Of a DNA stretch of 64,000 bases, positions 37,521-50,535 are shown one piece after another. Position 1 is the stretch's first letter; the number at the start of each line of letters is the position of its first letter. A program made the translations under genes and the position numbers. The stretch comes from Lates calcarifer (taxonomy: Eukaryota; Chordata; Actinopteri; Centropomidae), in contig NC_066845.1 in NCBI RefSeq assembly GCF_001640805.2, forward strand, positions 21,578,307-21,642,306, written 5' to 3'. A model generated the notes under the pieces. The model saw only the letters and a list, made by a program, of their open reading frames with translations, made no database searches and was not told the DNA's origin.

Positions 37521-40027
37521 ATTGACTTTATGCCAAGTTGGATTGTGTTTTCTCTTGTTTGATTATTAGTCAGTAAATTTATTAATAGTTTTTCCATCAT
37601 GACTGGAAAGAATTAACTGTGGTCCCAAAACTGTGATATAAGTTTTGATGTGTCAGAACTGATCACTGATTTAAAGCCTGGTTTGTTCCAAAAATACATG
37701 AGGTGCACCACACAGAGGGAGAGCACACTGGTAACTACAGCAGTGGTGGGTCGGGCATTTCACACCTGGGCCTTCACTGGTGTCCTACCTGAATTAACCC
37801 ACCTCTTAATACCATCATTATGATGTAGAAACTAGCAACATAAACTGTCAACAATTTACAGAAACATAGTATAACAGAATTTTGCATCACAGATAGGCAT
37901 GTCATGTAGCCAGAATAAGTGCCATTACTAAAGCAATGCAATATACCCAATTAACGAAATTAAATAGGTCTCCAAACACTGCAGCCACAGCTGCTCCACA
38001 CACATCATCTCCAGCAGAACATTTATAAAAATGTAATTCAGTGACTGTGACAGTGTGCAGGCCCACAGAGAAGGCCAGACAGCCCAACACTGAACTACAG
38101 TGTAGGATATTTAATCATTGTTTTTAGATACCACATCAGTATAACCTAGTTTAACCTGTCTATCCAAAAGATGACTGGTTTACAAATAAATATCCGATAT
38201 TGCAAATGTTGGGGCACTTGTTTTTTCATTCAGTGTGATTGTCTGATTACTCATGATACTTATAACCACCACCCTATTTATAAAAACCAAAGCTCCAGGT
38301 ACTGCTGTGCTCCTCCAGCTGTTATGAAGGCATGTGTGTGACAAAGCCTGGGGTCTGTATAGATCCATGTGCCACGAATCCGCTTGGGTATTAATAAAAC
38401 GGTGAGCGACTAAAACAAAAGGTCATGGTTGAGTCAGCTTAACATTACTCAGTGGATTTGGGATTCCTCTGTGATGCTTTTATCACCACGTCATACTGAT
38501 TTAACTTAAAAGGAAGACAGGTACTGAAGGAATTCATAGTCTGCACTGTCTCTGCCCTCTCTTTCACCTTCACTCTGGACTGAATCCAGCAGAGGAGATC
38601 ATGGTTTTCAGGGGCTGATGCCTGTTTTCACTTACACACCACTTCCAATAGCAGCGTGGAGCTGGCTATGTGATGGTATCCAGGTGAACACAGGAGCTGA
38701 GTATAATCACCACCATCCATAAATTTCATTTTTAATCCAGGGACAATTAATTGAGCTGGAGCTGCTTTCTGTTATTCCATTTTAATTTCAGTTTTTTGAC
38801 CTGCTAAAGACATGAGGGTCATAAGGGTGATGATGTCTGTTTGTTATGTCCATTACTGTTAGATACAACACTGCTTTGAGCTAAAAGCTAACATCAACAG
38901 CAACAATAATTGTTGAGATATTTCAGACTGGTCCAAAGTGGTGGACTGAACAACATACAGACATGTCATTCAAGAGCCATGCTGCTAATATGGCTAAAAG
39001 AGGCGCAGACCCATGAAATGTGCTCAGCATGTTCATACTTCTACTGTTTCACTCTACTTTGGCTGGTGAACTTTGGATGGTTAACTTTGTAGCCAGAAAT
39101 ATTTTTCAGTTCACAAAATCACAAAAATTTGATACATTTTGTTAAACAATTCAGCATAGTAATAGACTTTTACTCATAACAGATTATTCTAACTTATTCT
39201 AGTTCAGCTCCATGGCTGGTAAGAAAACTCAGTATATCTATTTTTGCTCTGTAGCGTGTATTGAACCCTGCAGCCTCGTGGTGGTGTTGAGACCTGAATC
39301 TTATTTTACATTTAAAAAGGGCAGGCAGTTTTGGAAGTGATTCAGTAATGTTCATGTTTATATTTAGCACATTAGAAAATCAGCCACATCTACAAAATTA
39401 TAATAGAAAGCATGTGTGTGTGTGCTTTCCACAGGCCTTTAGGGACAATGTTTCACATGACCTTTCACCACTGCTGCCACAAGCAGAAAGCTCTGCAGTA
39501 TTTTGTACCTGCTATAAACCAGTTCAGGCAGTTGGATGTGGAGCAGCTCAACTGGAACAACAGCTGTGAGTAAGACAGCTCAGTAACAGGAGGGATGAGA
39601 AGGCATCACAAACTGATTTCCAAACCATCAGTCTCCTGCTTATTTCTATAACCACAGTTTTATCTCTTATTGTTAGAAAACCCTGGAATTATGCCTGTGG
39701 GACACTTAGGTTCCTACAGTAATAAACAGTATTACCAAATAGTTTTCTCTCATTCCTCCCTCCCTCTCTCCCTCCATCCCTCCATCCCTCACCTCTCCAG
39801 TCTCTCAAACCCATTCAATCCCCCACATCAACCTTCTTTTTATACACTTAGTAAATTCCCCCATCTATGAATAACTCGTCAATATTATCTTACCCTGTCA
39901 AAGCTCCTCTCTCTCTCATTCATTCACAACTGTGAACTTCTGGGGACCATGAACGTCTTCACAAACACTTTATGGCCATCCATCCAATAGTTAAGATACC
40001 ACTAGGCCTATACTGAACACTTTGACT

Positions 40028-40210
40028 TTATTTATTTATTATTTTTGGGAGTGGTTAGCCTTTATTAGATAGAGAGAGACAGGAAATGGAGAGAGGGGAG
40101 TGACACACAGCAAAGGTCTAGCCAGATCAGGAGTCAAACTGGGGACTCGCTGCTCAGTTCACTGAGGCCCAAGCAAAGTGCACCCTAACCATTCGGCTAT
40201 GGGAGCGCCC
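40028..40210 (-). mobile_element. tRNA-derived SINE, nearly complete, with target-site duplication
   Basis: Read on the minus strand it starts GGGGCGCTCCCATAGCCGAA followed by TGGTTAGGGTGC (tRNA-like A-box region), has a B box GTTTGACTCC, a CCTGTCTCTCTC segment and ends in an AATAAATAAATAAA tail. The 10-base direct repeat CACTTTGACT at 40018-40027 and 40211-40220 flanks it exactly, the mark of LINE-mediated insertion. The head resembles a leucine-type tRNA, which is an inference from a few positions. Confidence 0.85.
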
Positions 40211-40220
40211 CACTTTGACT

Positions 40221-43200
40221 GTTTAGATAGGATATGTGAGATGTGTAAAGTCAAACCAGCCAATCATAAAGCTTTAGATAGAAGATACCAGAGAGAATAT
40301 ATGAGGAAACAGATCTAAATGTGATTAGTTTAACTTTCTCTGGGACTGTCAGCAGTCAGTTTGATTTACTCTGAAGTAGAAATGTGTATAATGAAAGTGC
40401 AATGTAATGACAGAAGAAAAAGTAGAGAGCAGAGCAAACTTCCCCATGGTAACACACTGTCAGATGAAGCGAAGTCAACTGTTTATACCCTGACTGTGGT
40501 GGGGTGGATGAGGGAAAAGGAAAATCTCTTTCCACTGTTTCCACAGTGAGACGTGAAGCCCCTTCATTTCCATTTGTATTCAGGAATAAAAGTTCCTGGC
40601 AGTAACCGTGTGATATGCTGCACATCCACCCTTTGTCAGACACAGAGTGAGCTGGTTAGCTCACATGGCCATAAGGATCCACTGAAGTTAAAAACAGAAC
40701 TCCATCTCAGGAGGATACCTGGTAACACATGGTTTGATATCATGATTATGAGGCATTGTGAGAGCTAATCAGAGAATCTTATCAGAGTAGATGTACAGCT
40801 GTAATTAAAGGCTTCTCATGTGGGAACTGTATACTTGAAAAAGTCATTTCTCCCTCAGTACACGTCTAATTCATTACAGTCTTTCTCCTTACTGTCTCAG
40901 TGAACTAATTTGGCAGGGAGAGGTAAGATAGTTAAGTCAGACAATGATTAGACAACAAGACTCAGGCACACTGTTGCTTGTTGAGCACATGCTGAGATGC
41001 ACACAGTGTCATTGTTAAGGAAACTGTCATTTTGGGAAATGTGCTTTTTCACTTTGTGCTAAACTAAGCTAACCAGCTGCTGACAATAGCCTTATCATTA
41101 ACCTGCAGGTGTGTCAGTGGTATGAAGGTATGAATCCCTTAATCTAACTCTCTAACAGAAGGCATATGTGTTTCCCTGCTTTACCACATCCATGTTTAGT
41201 TTTTTAATCATATTACCCATCTTAGATGAACATGTTATCATGCTAAGAGTTGCTAATTGGCGCTAAACAAGAAGCAGCCCACAGCAGAAGTAATGAGGAT
41301 GTCATTAGTTTTACAGGTATTTGGTCATAAACAGTTTGGACAAAGTGAAACAGTAGCTCTAATGTTTATACAATTTATGAGACATGAATATCTGCACTAA
41401 ACCTTAAATAGAATAGTTGGACCATCTGACTGACGGTGACTGACTGCTAACATTGCTGGAGCCTTGAAGTTAGTGTGGCTAAAACCAAAAAGTGAAAGGC
41501 AGTTACATCACCAGGCTGTCATGCGCAGTGCTGCTCATTAGGTCATGTTTTTGTTTTCCCCTCATTGGTTGCAGTGTTTCTTGTTTTATTTGGGTGTCTT
41601 ACATCTCCCTCTTGTTTCAGATCCCACTTCCTGCCCTTGTGAGTTTCCCATGCCTGTGATTTTTTTACCCCACCCTGATGAGCTGCACCTGTGTCTCAAT
41701 GTGTTCCTCCTACTGGTGTATTTTTCGTGTGTGTGCTCCCTCCCTCTGTGTCAGTTCCTCTTCATTACCTGTAACAAATGTTCCAGCCAATCCCTTTTTG
41801 TAAGCAAACAACTTGTGAAAAACTACATCTCTAATAATAATAATAATAATAATGATGGATTTCTGGGTTGACTTTACAGTAGCTGCATAGCTGTGTCTCA
41901 TTTATCTTTTATCATCCATAAATAAAAATATCACTATCTTCAGGGAGTGTGGAACTTCACTGGATTGCCAAACAAATATCTGTAGTGTGTATGAATTATT
42001 GGTGGACAGTCAAAGGTCACTGGAAGATCAGAAATGTCACTTCTCCCCCAGTATTTGTCCAGACTTTGGAAATGTCATCAAACTTCCCACTGACACAAAG
42101 ATGCTTGGCAACAAAATGCTTTCCAAAACATATCTGTGATGCAATGACATTTCAGAACTCCATTTGCAACCCTGGAGACATTTCCAGTGAGGCAACTTTG
42201 ACTGTTTTTCTTTTCTTTTCTTTTCTTTTTTTTTGCTGTTGTTGTTGTTGCTATTTCAAATGTGACTTATATTGGACCAGACACACGTTGCTGTCATCCT
42301 TTCAGCAGTTTGTATGATCAGTATTCTTCCATGGCTGCATTTGTGGAACAGAGTATGTCAGTAAAATCCAAGTGAATCCTAAATGATCTCATTTGTGATA
42401 TGGCCCTTTTGACCAACTCTCTCCCCCCTGTGAAAAGAGTCCCAGTGTGAGCTGATGACTGTGAATGTGGAAATATTTCACCATACTGCCGCTCTTGTCT
42501 AAAGTCTAATGTTCCTCTCAACATATTTGAGGGGGTGTGGGGGGGTGTTCCTGGTCTGAACCATGATATCATTGTGGTTTTCTCAGACTCAGCATGTTGG
42601 ACAAGTTGTCCTCTGTTGGCTGGGGGTAATGGAGTTTCACTGGGTCAAGACTCCCACCCATCCCTCTTGGATCTCTAGAATGTTGATGAGGTGTTTCATT
42701 ACACCTCTTGTGAGTTTGTGTGGCCTCAGTGAGGTGAAGCATACATTGCTTCACCCTCTCAGCTCCTGCAGGTTTTGGGTAATGTGGCACTGTAAAATGT
42801 TTGTAATGACAAAGAGGGACTTTAATATATTGAATTCTCCAAACTGTAAAATGCCATTATCATTTCCCAGACATTAGATCACCTTTCTTGTTTGGTTAAA
42901 ACGGCGTACCGTTTTTTTTTTTTTTTTTTTTTACATTTTTATTTGAACAGTAAATCAAATGGATACATGGAAAGGACGAAGGACTAACTTAGGACTAAAT
43001 TCACAAGGTCAATAAAAACAACTCCAATGGAATGATAACGTTGCTCTCTGATGTAACTGTAAGAAGGATATTATCTGTTGACATGTTTACAAGTAGAGCT
43101 TTATTAGAGTAGTAGTAGTGTTATGTGTCTGTTTTCTTGCTTCCCAGTAGACAAGATTACTACACATCAGTAGCAAGACTGTGGAATGCCTAGAGGCTGA

Positions 43201-46199
43201 CATACTGTATGTGTGATTCACTGATTTCCTGGTCTTTAATTGTTGAATGTTGCCTGTAAACCAAAACTGTCTTGTGGTGTGGAACTGAACTAAACTAAAA
43301 TACCTTTTTTTAGATTAAAAAAAAAAGGAAAAAAAACAAGAAAAGAGGTGGTGGTGTCATGTTTTCACTAACCAAGACCCCAGAACAGAAACAGAGAGCA
43401 TGCACACACAACACTAGGCAGATTCACTAGTCTTTAATGACACTTAAGTCAGGCAATGTTAGGTGAAGGAGAGGGTGAGATGAAGGCCACTTCTCTTCAC
43501 CAAACTTGTTGAACAAATGAGGAACAGACTGAGGCAGAGGCTGGGTGATTTACACAAGAGAGGCAGAGTTTATCAAGCATCCAAAAACACTAGAGACTCA
43601 CAAGAGATTTACAGTAGAACCTTGTTACCATTTAGCTGAGCAGAAACTCTGATACCAGAGTGGAGGGAGAGCCGGACTTATGTAGAGGGAGCTGTGATGA
43701 GTAGATTAGCTACAGGTGTTCTGATCCTCCACCAGCCGTGCCCCACCTCTGCAACAAGGACATAGACACACATACACGCACACACCCACACACTGGGGAG
43801 GAGACACAGGAGGAAGAGACCAGGGAAAAACAAAACACAGACAGGATACACAAGGAGCTTTGAGGGTCACAGCCAAGGCTGTGACAGGTGGAGGTCACAT
43901 CAAGATGGATGTAATTCTTTAAATAAACAAATATGTGAGTGTTAAAGTATAAAGCTTTGCTAGGAGATCATCCACAATAAAGTATATGGATGCTGAGGTA
44001 ATGTGAAATGGATTTAAATGTTGTGTTTCAGCATGAAGATGATGGTGATGTTCCCATCAGCTGCTGTGAACAGGGAAAAAGTAGGTTGTAACATTTTGTA
44101 GAACACGATCATCATGATTTTTTTCAGATTCAGTCTGATACTGTAAATTACACAAGACTAGTGTTGTACAATATTATTAAATAGACAAAAAACACCTTCC
44201 ACTACTACAGACTACAGCTTCTTCTTTACACAGTTTGTAATTCCACCAGTTACTGTACACTAGAAGTGACTCTACTGAACACCATTCCCAGGATGTAAAT
44301 CACCAACCTTTTTGACCCGCGACCCCTTAAAGCAACGTCTATTTATGATCCCCTCATTATAGGCTGTGTTTCCACCAGTTCACAAATGGTTTGATGAGTG
44401 TGAAAATGATGTAACTGACGGACTGGACTGACGTGTCAGACGGAGCTCTCCACCACCATCATCAGAACACTAAATGAGGGACTATCTTTTAGAAGAACTG
44501 TGTTCATCCATCCAGTAGAGTTCAGGGAGTTGGAGAATCAAAGTCAGGGAGCACTGAAGCTGCTCTGCTGGTGTGTGGTGGCCCAGCACCTTACAAAAAC
44601 ACTATGTAGTTTTTTTTTTCTTTAATCTGTGACCTGGCTTTAGATAAACTCCAGCACTAATTCAAATACATTTAGTGACCATCACCTCTTCTCATTGTGC
44701 AATGTGTTAAGTATGTGTTGTAAACATCACACAAAAAAAGTTTTATGGGCATAAATCCTCCAGTTAGACTGGCAGTAAATGTTACGTTTCATAATCAGCA
44801 TCTTACATGAAGGCTGGAGTGAGTTTTGGATTTGTTACTTGGCCAGAGAGCTCTAAGCACTTGGGAGGAGGAGTGACGATAGAAGCTGTGGGAATGTGAG
44901 ATTGTTGGGGCCTCTTGGGGTTACCTGTACTCACTGAGGACGGATTGAAGTTTTTATCAGTAGAGAAGACATTTCTCCTAGGAGGAGCATAACAGGCAGG
45001 GATTTTCACTCTTTCTTGCCAGTATGAACAGTATTTCAATAGTGTAATAAAACTCCTGATGTGCTCTGACCCCAGAAATAAATTTCACATAAAAACCGTA
45101 TTTCCATGTGGTGCTTTTCAGAGAGGAAGCTATGCTTTTGCACATAGCAATCTGAGAAAATAACCTTTTGCATAGTGCAGTCCTACAGTTCAAATTCAGA
45201 GTGTTGATTTTTTTTCTCACTGTAAGGTCAGTTCTGTAGGGAGAGTAGAGAGAGTCATGATCTCTGACAATGAGCCAAACAAGAGCTAGTGATAGATGTA
45301 GCGGAGGAATGTGAGTCGGAAACTGCACGAGAATCCAAAACAAACTGCTCGTGTCCCACTGAACTGCTGTGGTCCACAAAACAGGAACACACACATGCAC
45401 ATATGTGCACACTTTGAAACACATTTAATATTCATAGTCTAATTTGATCTGTCCAGTTAAAGTTAATTAGTGTGTGAATTATTGTTGTTTGTGAGGTCAC
45501 AGGGACCTGTCACCTTCACCATCAAATTCTTCTCAGTTCATACTTGAGTCCAAGTGAAGGTTTGTACAGAATTTGACAACATTGAGATATTGTGTTTATG
45601 GGAATGGGACAGACAGATGGACAACCTGAAAATATAACACTTCCAGCCATTACTGTCCCCAGTGTGGGGGAATAAAAAAGTTTAGTGATGCTGTAGTCTC
45701 TACACTATTTTGGCAGAAAGCAAATATGTTGTCTGGGAACATTTTGCCATAAAACAGATAAATCCACTCTGTGCAGCCTAACCAGCACCACATGGCAGAC
45801 AGACCAAGTTAGAGATGAGCTGCTGCAGAGAATGATATTTCCCTTGGGAGTTGGAGAAGACCAGAGCAAAGCTAAAAGAAAACTGAAACTAAAGTGCACT
45901 TATACTTGATGCAACAAGATTTAAAGGTGTTGCTGTAGATATCTACAATGTAGGTAAATGTAGTTTAGCCATGTCTCATTACTCACCAGCTCTCTAGATA
46001 AGGAGAGTTTAAGTGCTCCAAAACACAAGTCCTCAGTGGTCATTATACTCACAGTCCTGTACACCAGTCCAAGCTGAGGTTCTCTGGGAGAAGCACAGTG
46101 TCTGTGTGAAGGTAGCATTTTGAACGTAACCAGTTATATCTTATATTATTAATCTGAATCTGCAAAGTACCAAGTTATCAGATAACTGTGGTACAGCCT
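40221..46199. other. Gene-poor intergenic region, middle part
   Basis: No convincing gene. It holds an (AAT)n run at 41832-41853, a TTTTC/TTG-rich stretch near 42210-42250, a poly(T) run at 42912-42932 and A-rich sequence at 43318-43345. A segment near 44309-44356 resembles the ACCCGCGACCCC pieces of common fish repeats but is too short to assign. Confidence 0.4.
41832..41853. repeat. AAT trinucleotide microsatellite
   Basis: About seven uninterrupted AAT units. Confidence 0.9.
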
Positions 46200-46286
46200 C
46201 TTTCTAAAGTTCCTTACTCAAGAACCTCAGAAATGTACCTATTGTACAGACAGTGCTTGAGTAAATGTAGTTACTTCCCACCACTG
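46200..46286 (-). mobile_element. hAT-like non-autonomous element, terminal fragment
   Basis: The plus strand reads TTGAGTAAATGTAGTTACTT and ends CCCACCACTG at 46286, which is the CAGTGGTGG(A)AGTAAC terminus in reverse. The inner boundary is not visible. Confidence 0.5.
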
Positions 46287-47728
46287 TACACTTGGTTAAC
46301 ACACTTAACAAAACAAATCTAAACAAAACAACAACAAAAACAAAAGCATTTCCTGTGAACCTTCCTGTTTGTGAAACAGAAGTTGAACATCTGACATAAG
46401 CTGAACACGTGCTGAAGTCTAACTGAGTATCTGTGCACTCCACAAACTTTTGTACAGACACCTTGGTATCCACTCCTGCTGCCATTTCACTCATAAGACA
46501 ACTCCCCAGAAAAAATGTCCTGGAATTCTACATGCTTTCATGCTCACTGCTTTCCTTTTTGTTTTACAAGTGAAATAAAGCACGCCTTGCCAACATCTGG
46601 CAGTAAATCTACTTTCATATTTGACTCTTTATCATTCAGCGTGCTGGGATCCGCCACATGATTCCTGTCTCTGAGGACGGCAGGATACAGAAACTGGATT
46701 CCTCTCATTGATATGCTTGGCATAGCTAACCTAATGGGTGAAATCACTGCTACGCCGGAAGTCTGGGCGTCTCTGTTCTCGTCCCCCATCTCTGGACTTT
46801 TATCCAAAGCACTGGAGCTTGGTGTGTGTGCTGGGAACTGGAATATTTGCTGTGGTGTGAAAATCATGAAGACGCTTTAAGGCCTCTACATGAGAATGAC
46901 CACAGCCTGCTTTTCTTTGTTCTGAATGCTTGCTCTCTGAGGTCAGTGTGTAAGGCCACCTGTAAAGGTCAGAGATACAGTATCCCTTTTGTTTTTCATG
47001 AATCTCCATATGTGTGCAGGGTGTCAAATACATTCCCTACTAATTATATTAAGCACATCTTGAGCACAGATGATGTCAAATATAAACAGTATATCATTTT
47101 GGGATAAGATGCAAGACTGGCTGTGAGATACATCAGTCTACATTATCCATTCAACAAAGCATGATTCATTATGAGGGGATAATGCACTTCACCTCAAGTT
47201 TCACAACACGGTCAGTTGCCTGAGCTGCCTTTTGTCAGATCTACACTTTGGATGCTGGTAATTTGACATCTGTTAGAGGCAGCATTAGGTGTTGAATATT
47301 TGCAAAGTCCCTATGGAACTAGACGCATTAAGAGCATGAAAAATGCCAAACTTCGACATAGCCAGCGGTGAAACCGATCTGCACTGCTGGATTGGTGTCA
47401 GTGTGAACCAGCCAGAGGGGATTACACAGGGATTTCCCCCTCTGACACCAAGGTGAAATTGATTTAAGCTGCAGTTGGCCTCAATGCATCATTTTTGCTG
47501 TCAAGAGTATGACCGTGCTCTTGCACAGCACTGTGGTACTCTTAAGACATGGGTCATTCTTAGGTTTTTCACGATGGTTAGCATTAGCTGGCGGCCAGTG
47601 CTCTTTCTTTGGATGTTTTCCTCATGTTTCCATGAGTTCTTATCTTAGTGCAAAGACAGCTATGACAGGTTTATTAAGAACTCTAAGACCCACCCATAGT
47701 TAGTTGTGAATGTGTTTTGTTATCTATA

Positions 47729-47937
47729 CAAGGGGCGTCAAAAAGTTTGTGGAAAAAGGACAATTGGAAAAAAACAGTTTAAGTTATGATGTTTATTTTT
47801 GCATTGCAACATGCATTTAAGGGTTCGAACATGTTATGATATAATAGTACGAGAAAGTACAGGTACATTGAGATTAAAACCCCTGCAAATGATTTTTAGC
47901 TATGTACGTTTTCCACAAACCTTATGAAGGCCCCTCA
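47729..47937 (-). mobile_element. Mariner-type MITE, copy 1
   Basis: Terminal inverted repeats GGGGCGTCAAAAAGTTTGTG (left, from 47732) and the inverse of GGTTTGTGGAAAACGTACAT (right) bound a roughly 210-base element preceded by a TA dinucleotide at 47727-47728. The right-hand TA is lost. It is the inverted counterpart of the copy at 58489, with similarity along its whole length, and it has no coding capacity. TA targets place it with the Tc1/mariner group. Confidence 0.75.
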
Positions 47938-50339
47938 TCTGCATATTTGCACTTTTTGGACTGACAATCCTGCAACCCTGAACAAGAATGTTAGAGTGGA
48001 TTTTCAACACAAATGTTGTTTAAAGATGTCAGCACAGCACAGGACCTGAAACCTTATCCATGAGTGTGAGCTATATCACTATATAACTACTGTTATTACA
48101 CTATAATTCAGATCTGAACATCGGATGAAACTGGTGATGTGAGACAGAGATTTAAATCCTCCATAGAAATACAATATGACACTACACTACTGCATCTGGC
48201 AAGAATTCAATAAACTGCATCTCTCGGCTAAAGATAAAGAGATCCATCATTCAATATGAAAAATCTAAATTAAATAGTTTAGTGCTGCTCATGACTTTCT
48301 TCCATGTGCAATTTAAAGCACTTATTGTTGCTTTTTCCCCTCTGCATTGGGAATGTGTATAGAGTTGATTTGGCATTTTAGCAAACTGATACCTATTTCC
48401 ACCAAGCTCCAGACTCAGAACAACGTTAACATTCATTTGGAGTTGTGTCTGTGTCCACCTTTCCTTTGGTCCTCACCAATTCAAAAGAAACAATCTGGCT
48501 CTAGCTGCTAATATTCCACAGCTAGTTGAAAATTTTGTCTTTGTCTGACCAGTGTGTTTAAAAGATTTTTTTTTTCTGAAAACAGATGCCTGATGCTGGT
48601 GGTAAGAGAGCTGATGAGAGTGAATGAAACAAAATGAAAAACTGCAGTTCAGAAAACCAAAGCAATTAGCTGAAAGATGCTAACAGGTCTGTAGAGGTGA
48701 GGGGAACTGCAGAGTCAGGGGACATTGCTCTCTGGGTTTATTACAGTGACTTTAGCATTACACACAGCTATTTGATTTTTTATTAATATAAAAATATGAA
48801 TAAAATATGAAACATGAAAGTGCAGCTTTAAGTTGAACAGAAATGTAAAATTTCAAACCACTCTCTCTCTCCAGCTGCAGTGAAACAGCAGGAGCATCAG
48901 CTGGTCTGTGAAGGTTTCTTTACATATCTTTCTGAAGACATCACGTATTCTGACAAACAAAACAAAGGAAATTGAAGATGATTATCAATTTCCGTAGAGT
49001 ACACTGTATGTATAATGATTTCTTGGTTGGCAAGCGTTGATTTACATTTTTTTTCTGCTGGGATTCAGCAGACAAGAAGCAGACACATGACTCCCGTCAT
49101 GCTGGTCCCTCTCTGATGGCAGACATGATAATAGCTTCCTTTTCCTGTTAAAATATGCAAATGTGGGACCAGATCAGAGTCAGTAGAGGTCAAAGGATGC
49201 TTTCAAAGAACACCTGGCTATTGCAGTGTGTGAACAACACTGTGATTTTTTTGTTGTGGATGTTAATGCCATGGGTGTGGACAGAACACCCTTTAAGCAC
49301 TAAACACTTTGAAGGAGGACTCTTTTATTTTCCAAGAGTCATCTTGTCATCTCTTTTAATGATTAAAAAGATCACTGCCCAGATCACTTCCAGAAGTCCC
49401 CTCCAGTACTGTCTGGATGAATAAAGCCTGTGTGAGTGTGTGAATGCAGGAGAAGTCTTGCATGTGGCATAGCCTTTAGCCTCCAGACAACAGCTGTCTG
49501 TGGTGCATGCGGTGGTGGTGCAGGACAGAAAAAGACGTTCTGATGATCACTACAATGGTCACATTCTTTATTAGCCCAGATTCAGGCTGCTGTCACCCAG
49601 CCAGCATTCCTCAAGGCCAGGGGAGAAACTGGCTTTGTGCTGAATGTCAAGTATGTCTGGGATTGCATGGATGAAATGAAATGATGAATCAATAAATACA
49701 AAAGGCAGAGGAAACTGTTTCACAACAGAGCTCATCACTGCCATTCATAGTGACTTATACAGAATCACAAGATGTTGTGAGACAAGGTGTCATACAGTAC
49801 AGTACAGTGGTATCAGTAGTGGTATCAATAGTAACAAAAATCATCGACCAATCATCATGAACCTGTTCAGTTCCTCCCTCTAATAATGATAATTAGACAG
49901 TTTTCCCCCCACACATGTGAAATAATCTCATATCATATCTGTACTGTAAATAATTCAATGTGAATGTATATATATATATATATATGGTTATATCATTATT
50001 TTTATTTCATTGTCACCTGGGCGACTTCACAGACAATTGCAGTAATATTAGAAGCTAGTAATGCAGCGACAGCAGCATCAAAAGTCCTGGTGACAGTAGT
50101 AGTTGCAGGTAGTGTTATTTGTTGATTTGCAGTGGCTGTGAATTTGGAACTGCAGTGTCCAGTCTTTTAATGCAACTTTAAATGAACATTACTGGGATTA
50201 CCTGCTCCCTGCTCAAAGGGAAAGTTTTATCAAATAACAAACAACATATCACACATGGTATCTAACCAGAGATTTAGCCTTTATTTCCCACATGTATACA
50301 ACATTTTGGATTTGTTCATGCACATAAAAAACATAAAAA
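47938..50339. other. Intergenic stretch without identified gene
   Basis: AT-rich, no supported exon or RNA gene; contains only a short TA microsatellite (49967-49985). Confidence 0.4.
49967..49985. repeat. TA dinucleotide microsatellite
   Basis: A short TA alternation in intergenic DNA. Confidence 0.85.
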
Positions 50340-50535
50340 GGGGCGAGCCGATGGCTGAATGGTTTGGGTGCGTATCATATGGGCCTCAGCTGGTCCCTGG
50401 TTTGACTACCAATCTGGCTGGACTTTTGCTGCATGTCATTCTCCTGCTCTCTCCACATTACCTGTCTCTCTCCACTGTCCTATTTAATAAAGACAAAAGC
50501 CCCCCCAAAAACAACAACAACAAAAAAAAAAGAGC
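50340..50535 (+). mobile_element. tRNA-derived SINE, same family as 40028-40210
   Basis: It begins GGGGCGAGCCGATGGCTGAA followed by TGGTTTGGGTGCG, shares GGGCCTCAGCTG, GTTTGACTACC (B box), TTTGCTGCATGTCATTCTCC and CCTGTCTCTCTCC with the copy at 40028, and ends in a CAACAACAAC/A-rich tail. I could not find a convincing target-site duplication. Confidence 0.8.

Noticed and set aside
44803..45039. Pro/Ser-rich minus-strand frame that looks slightly protein-like
   Set aside because: Isolated, no acceptor or donor at sensible positions and no family I recognise; could be an old retrocopy fragment but nothing supports it.
46544..46867. 107-codon minus-strand open frame
   Set aside because: No motif and no supporting context; the opposite strand is also partly open, and no neighbouring exon continues it.
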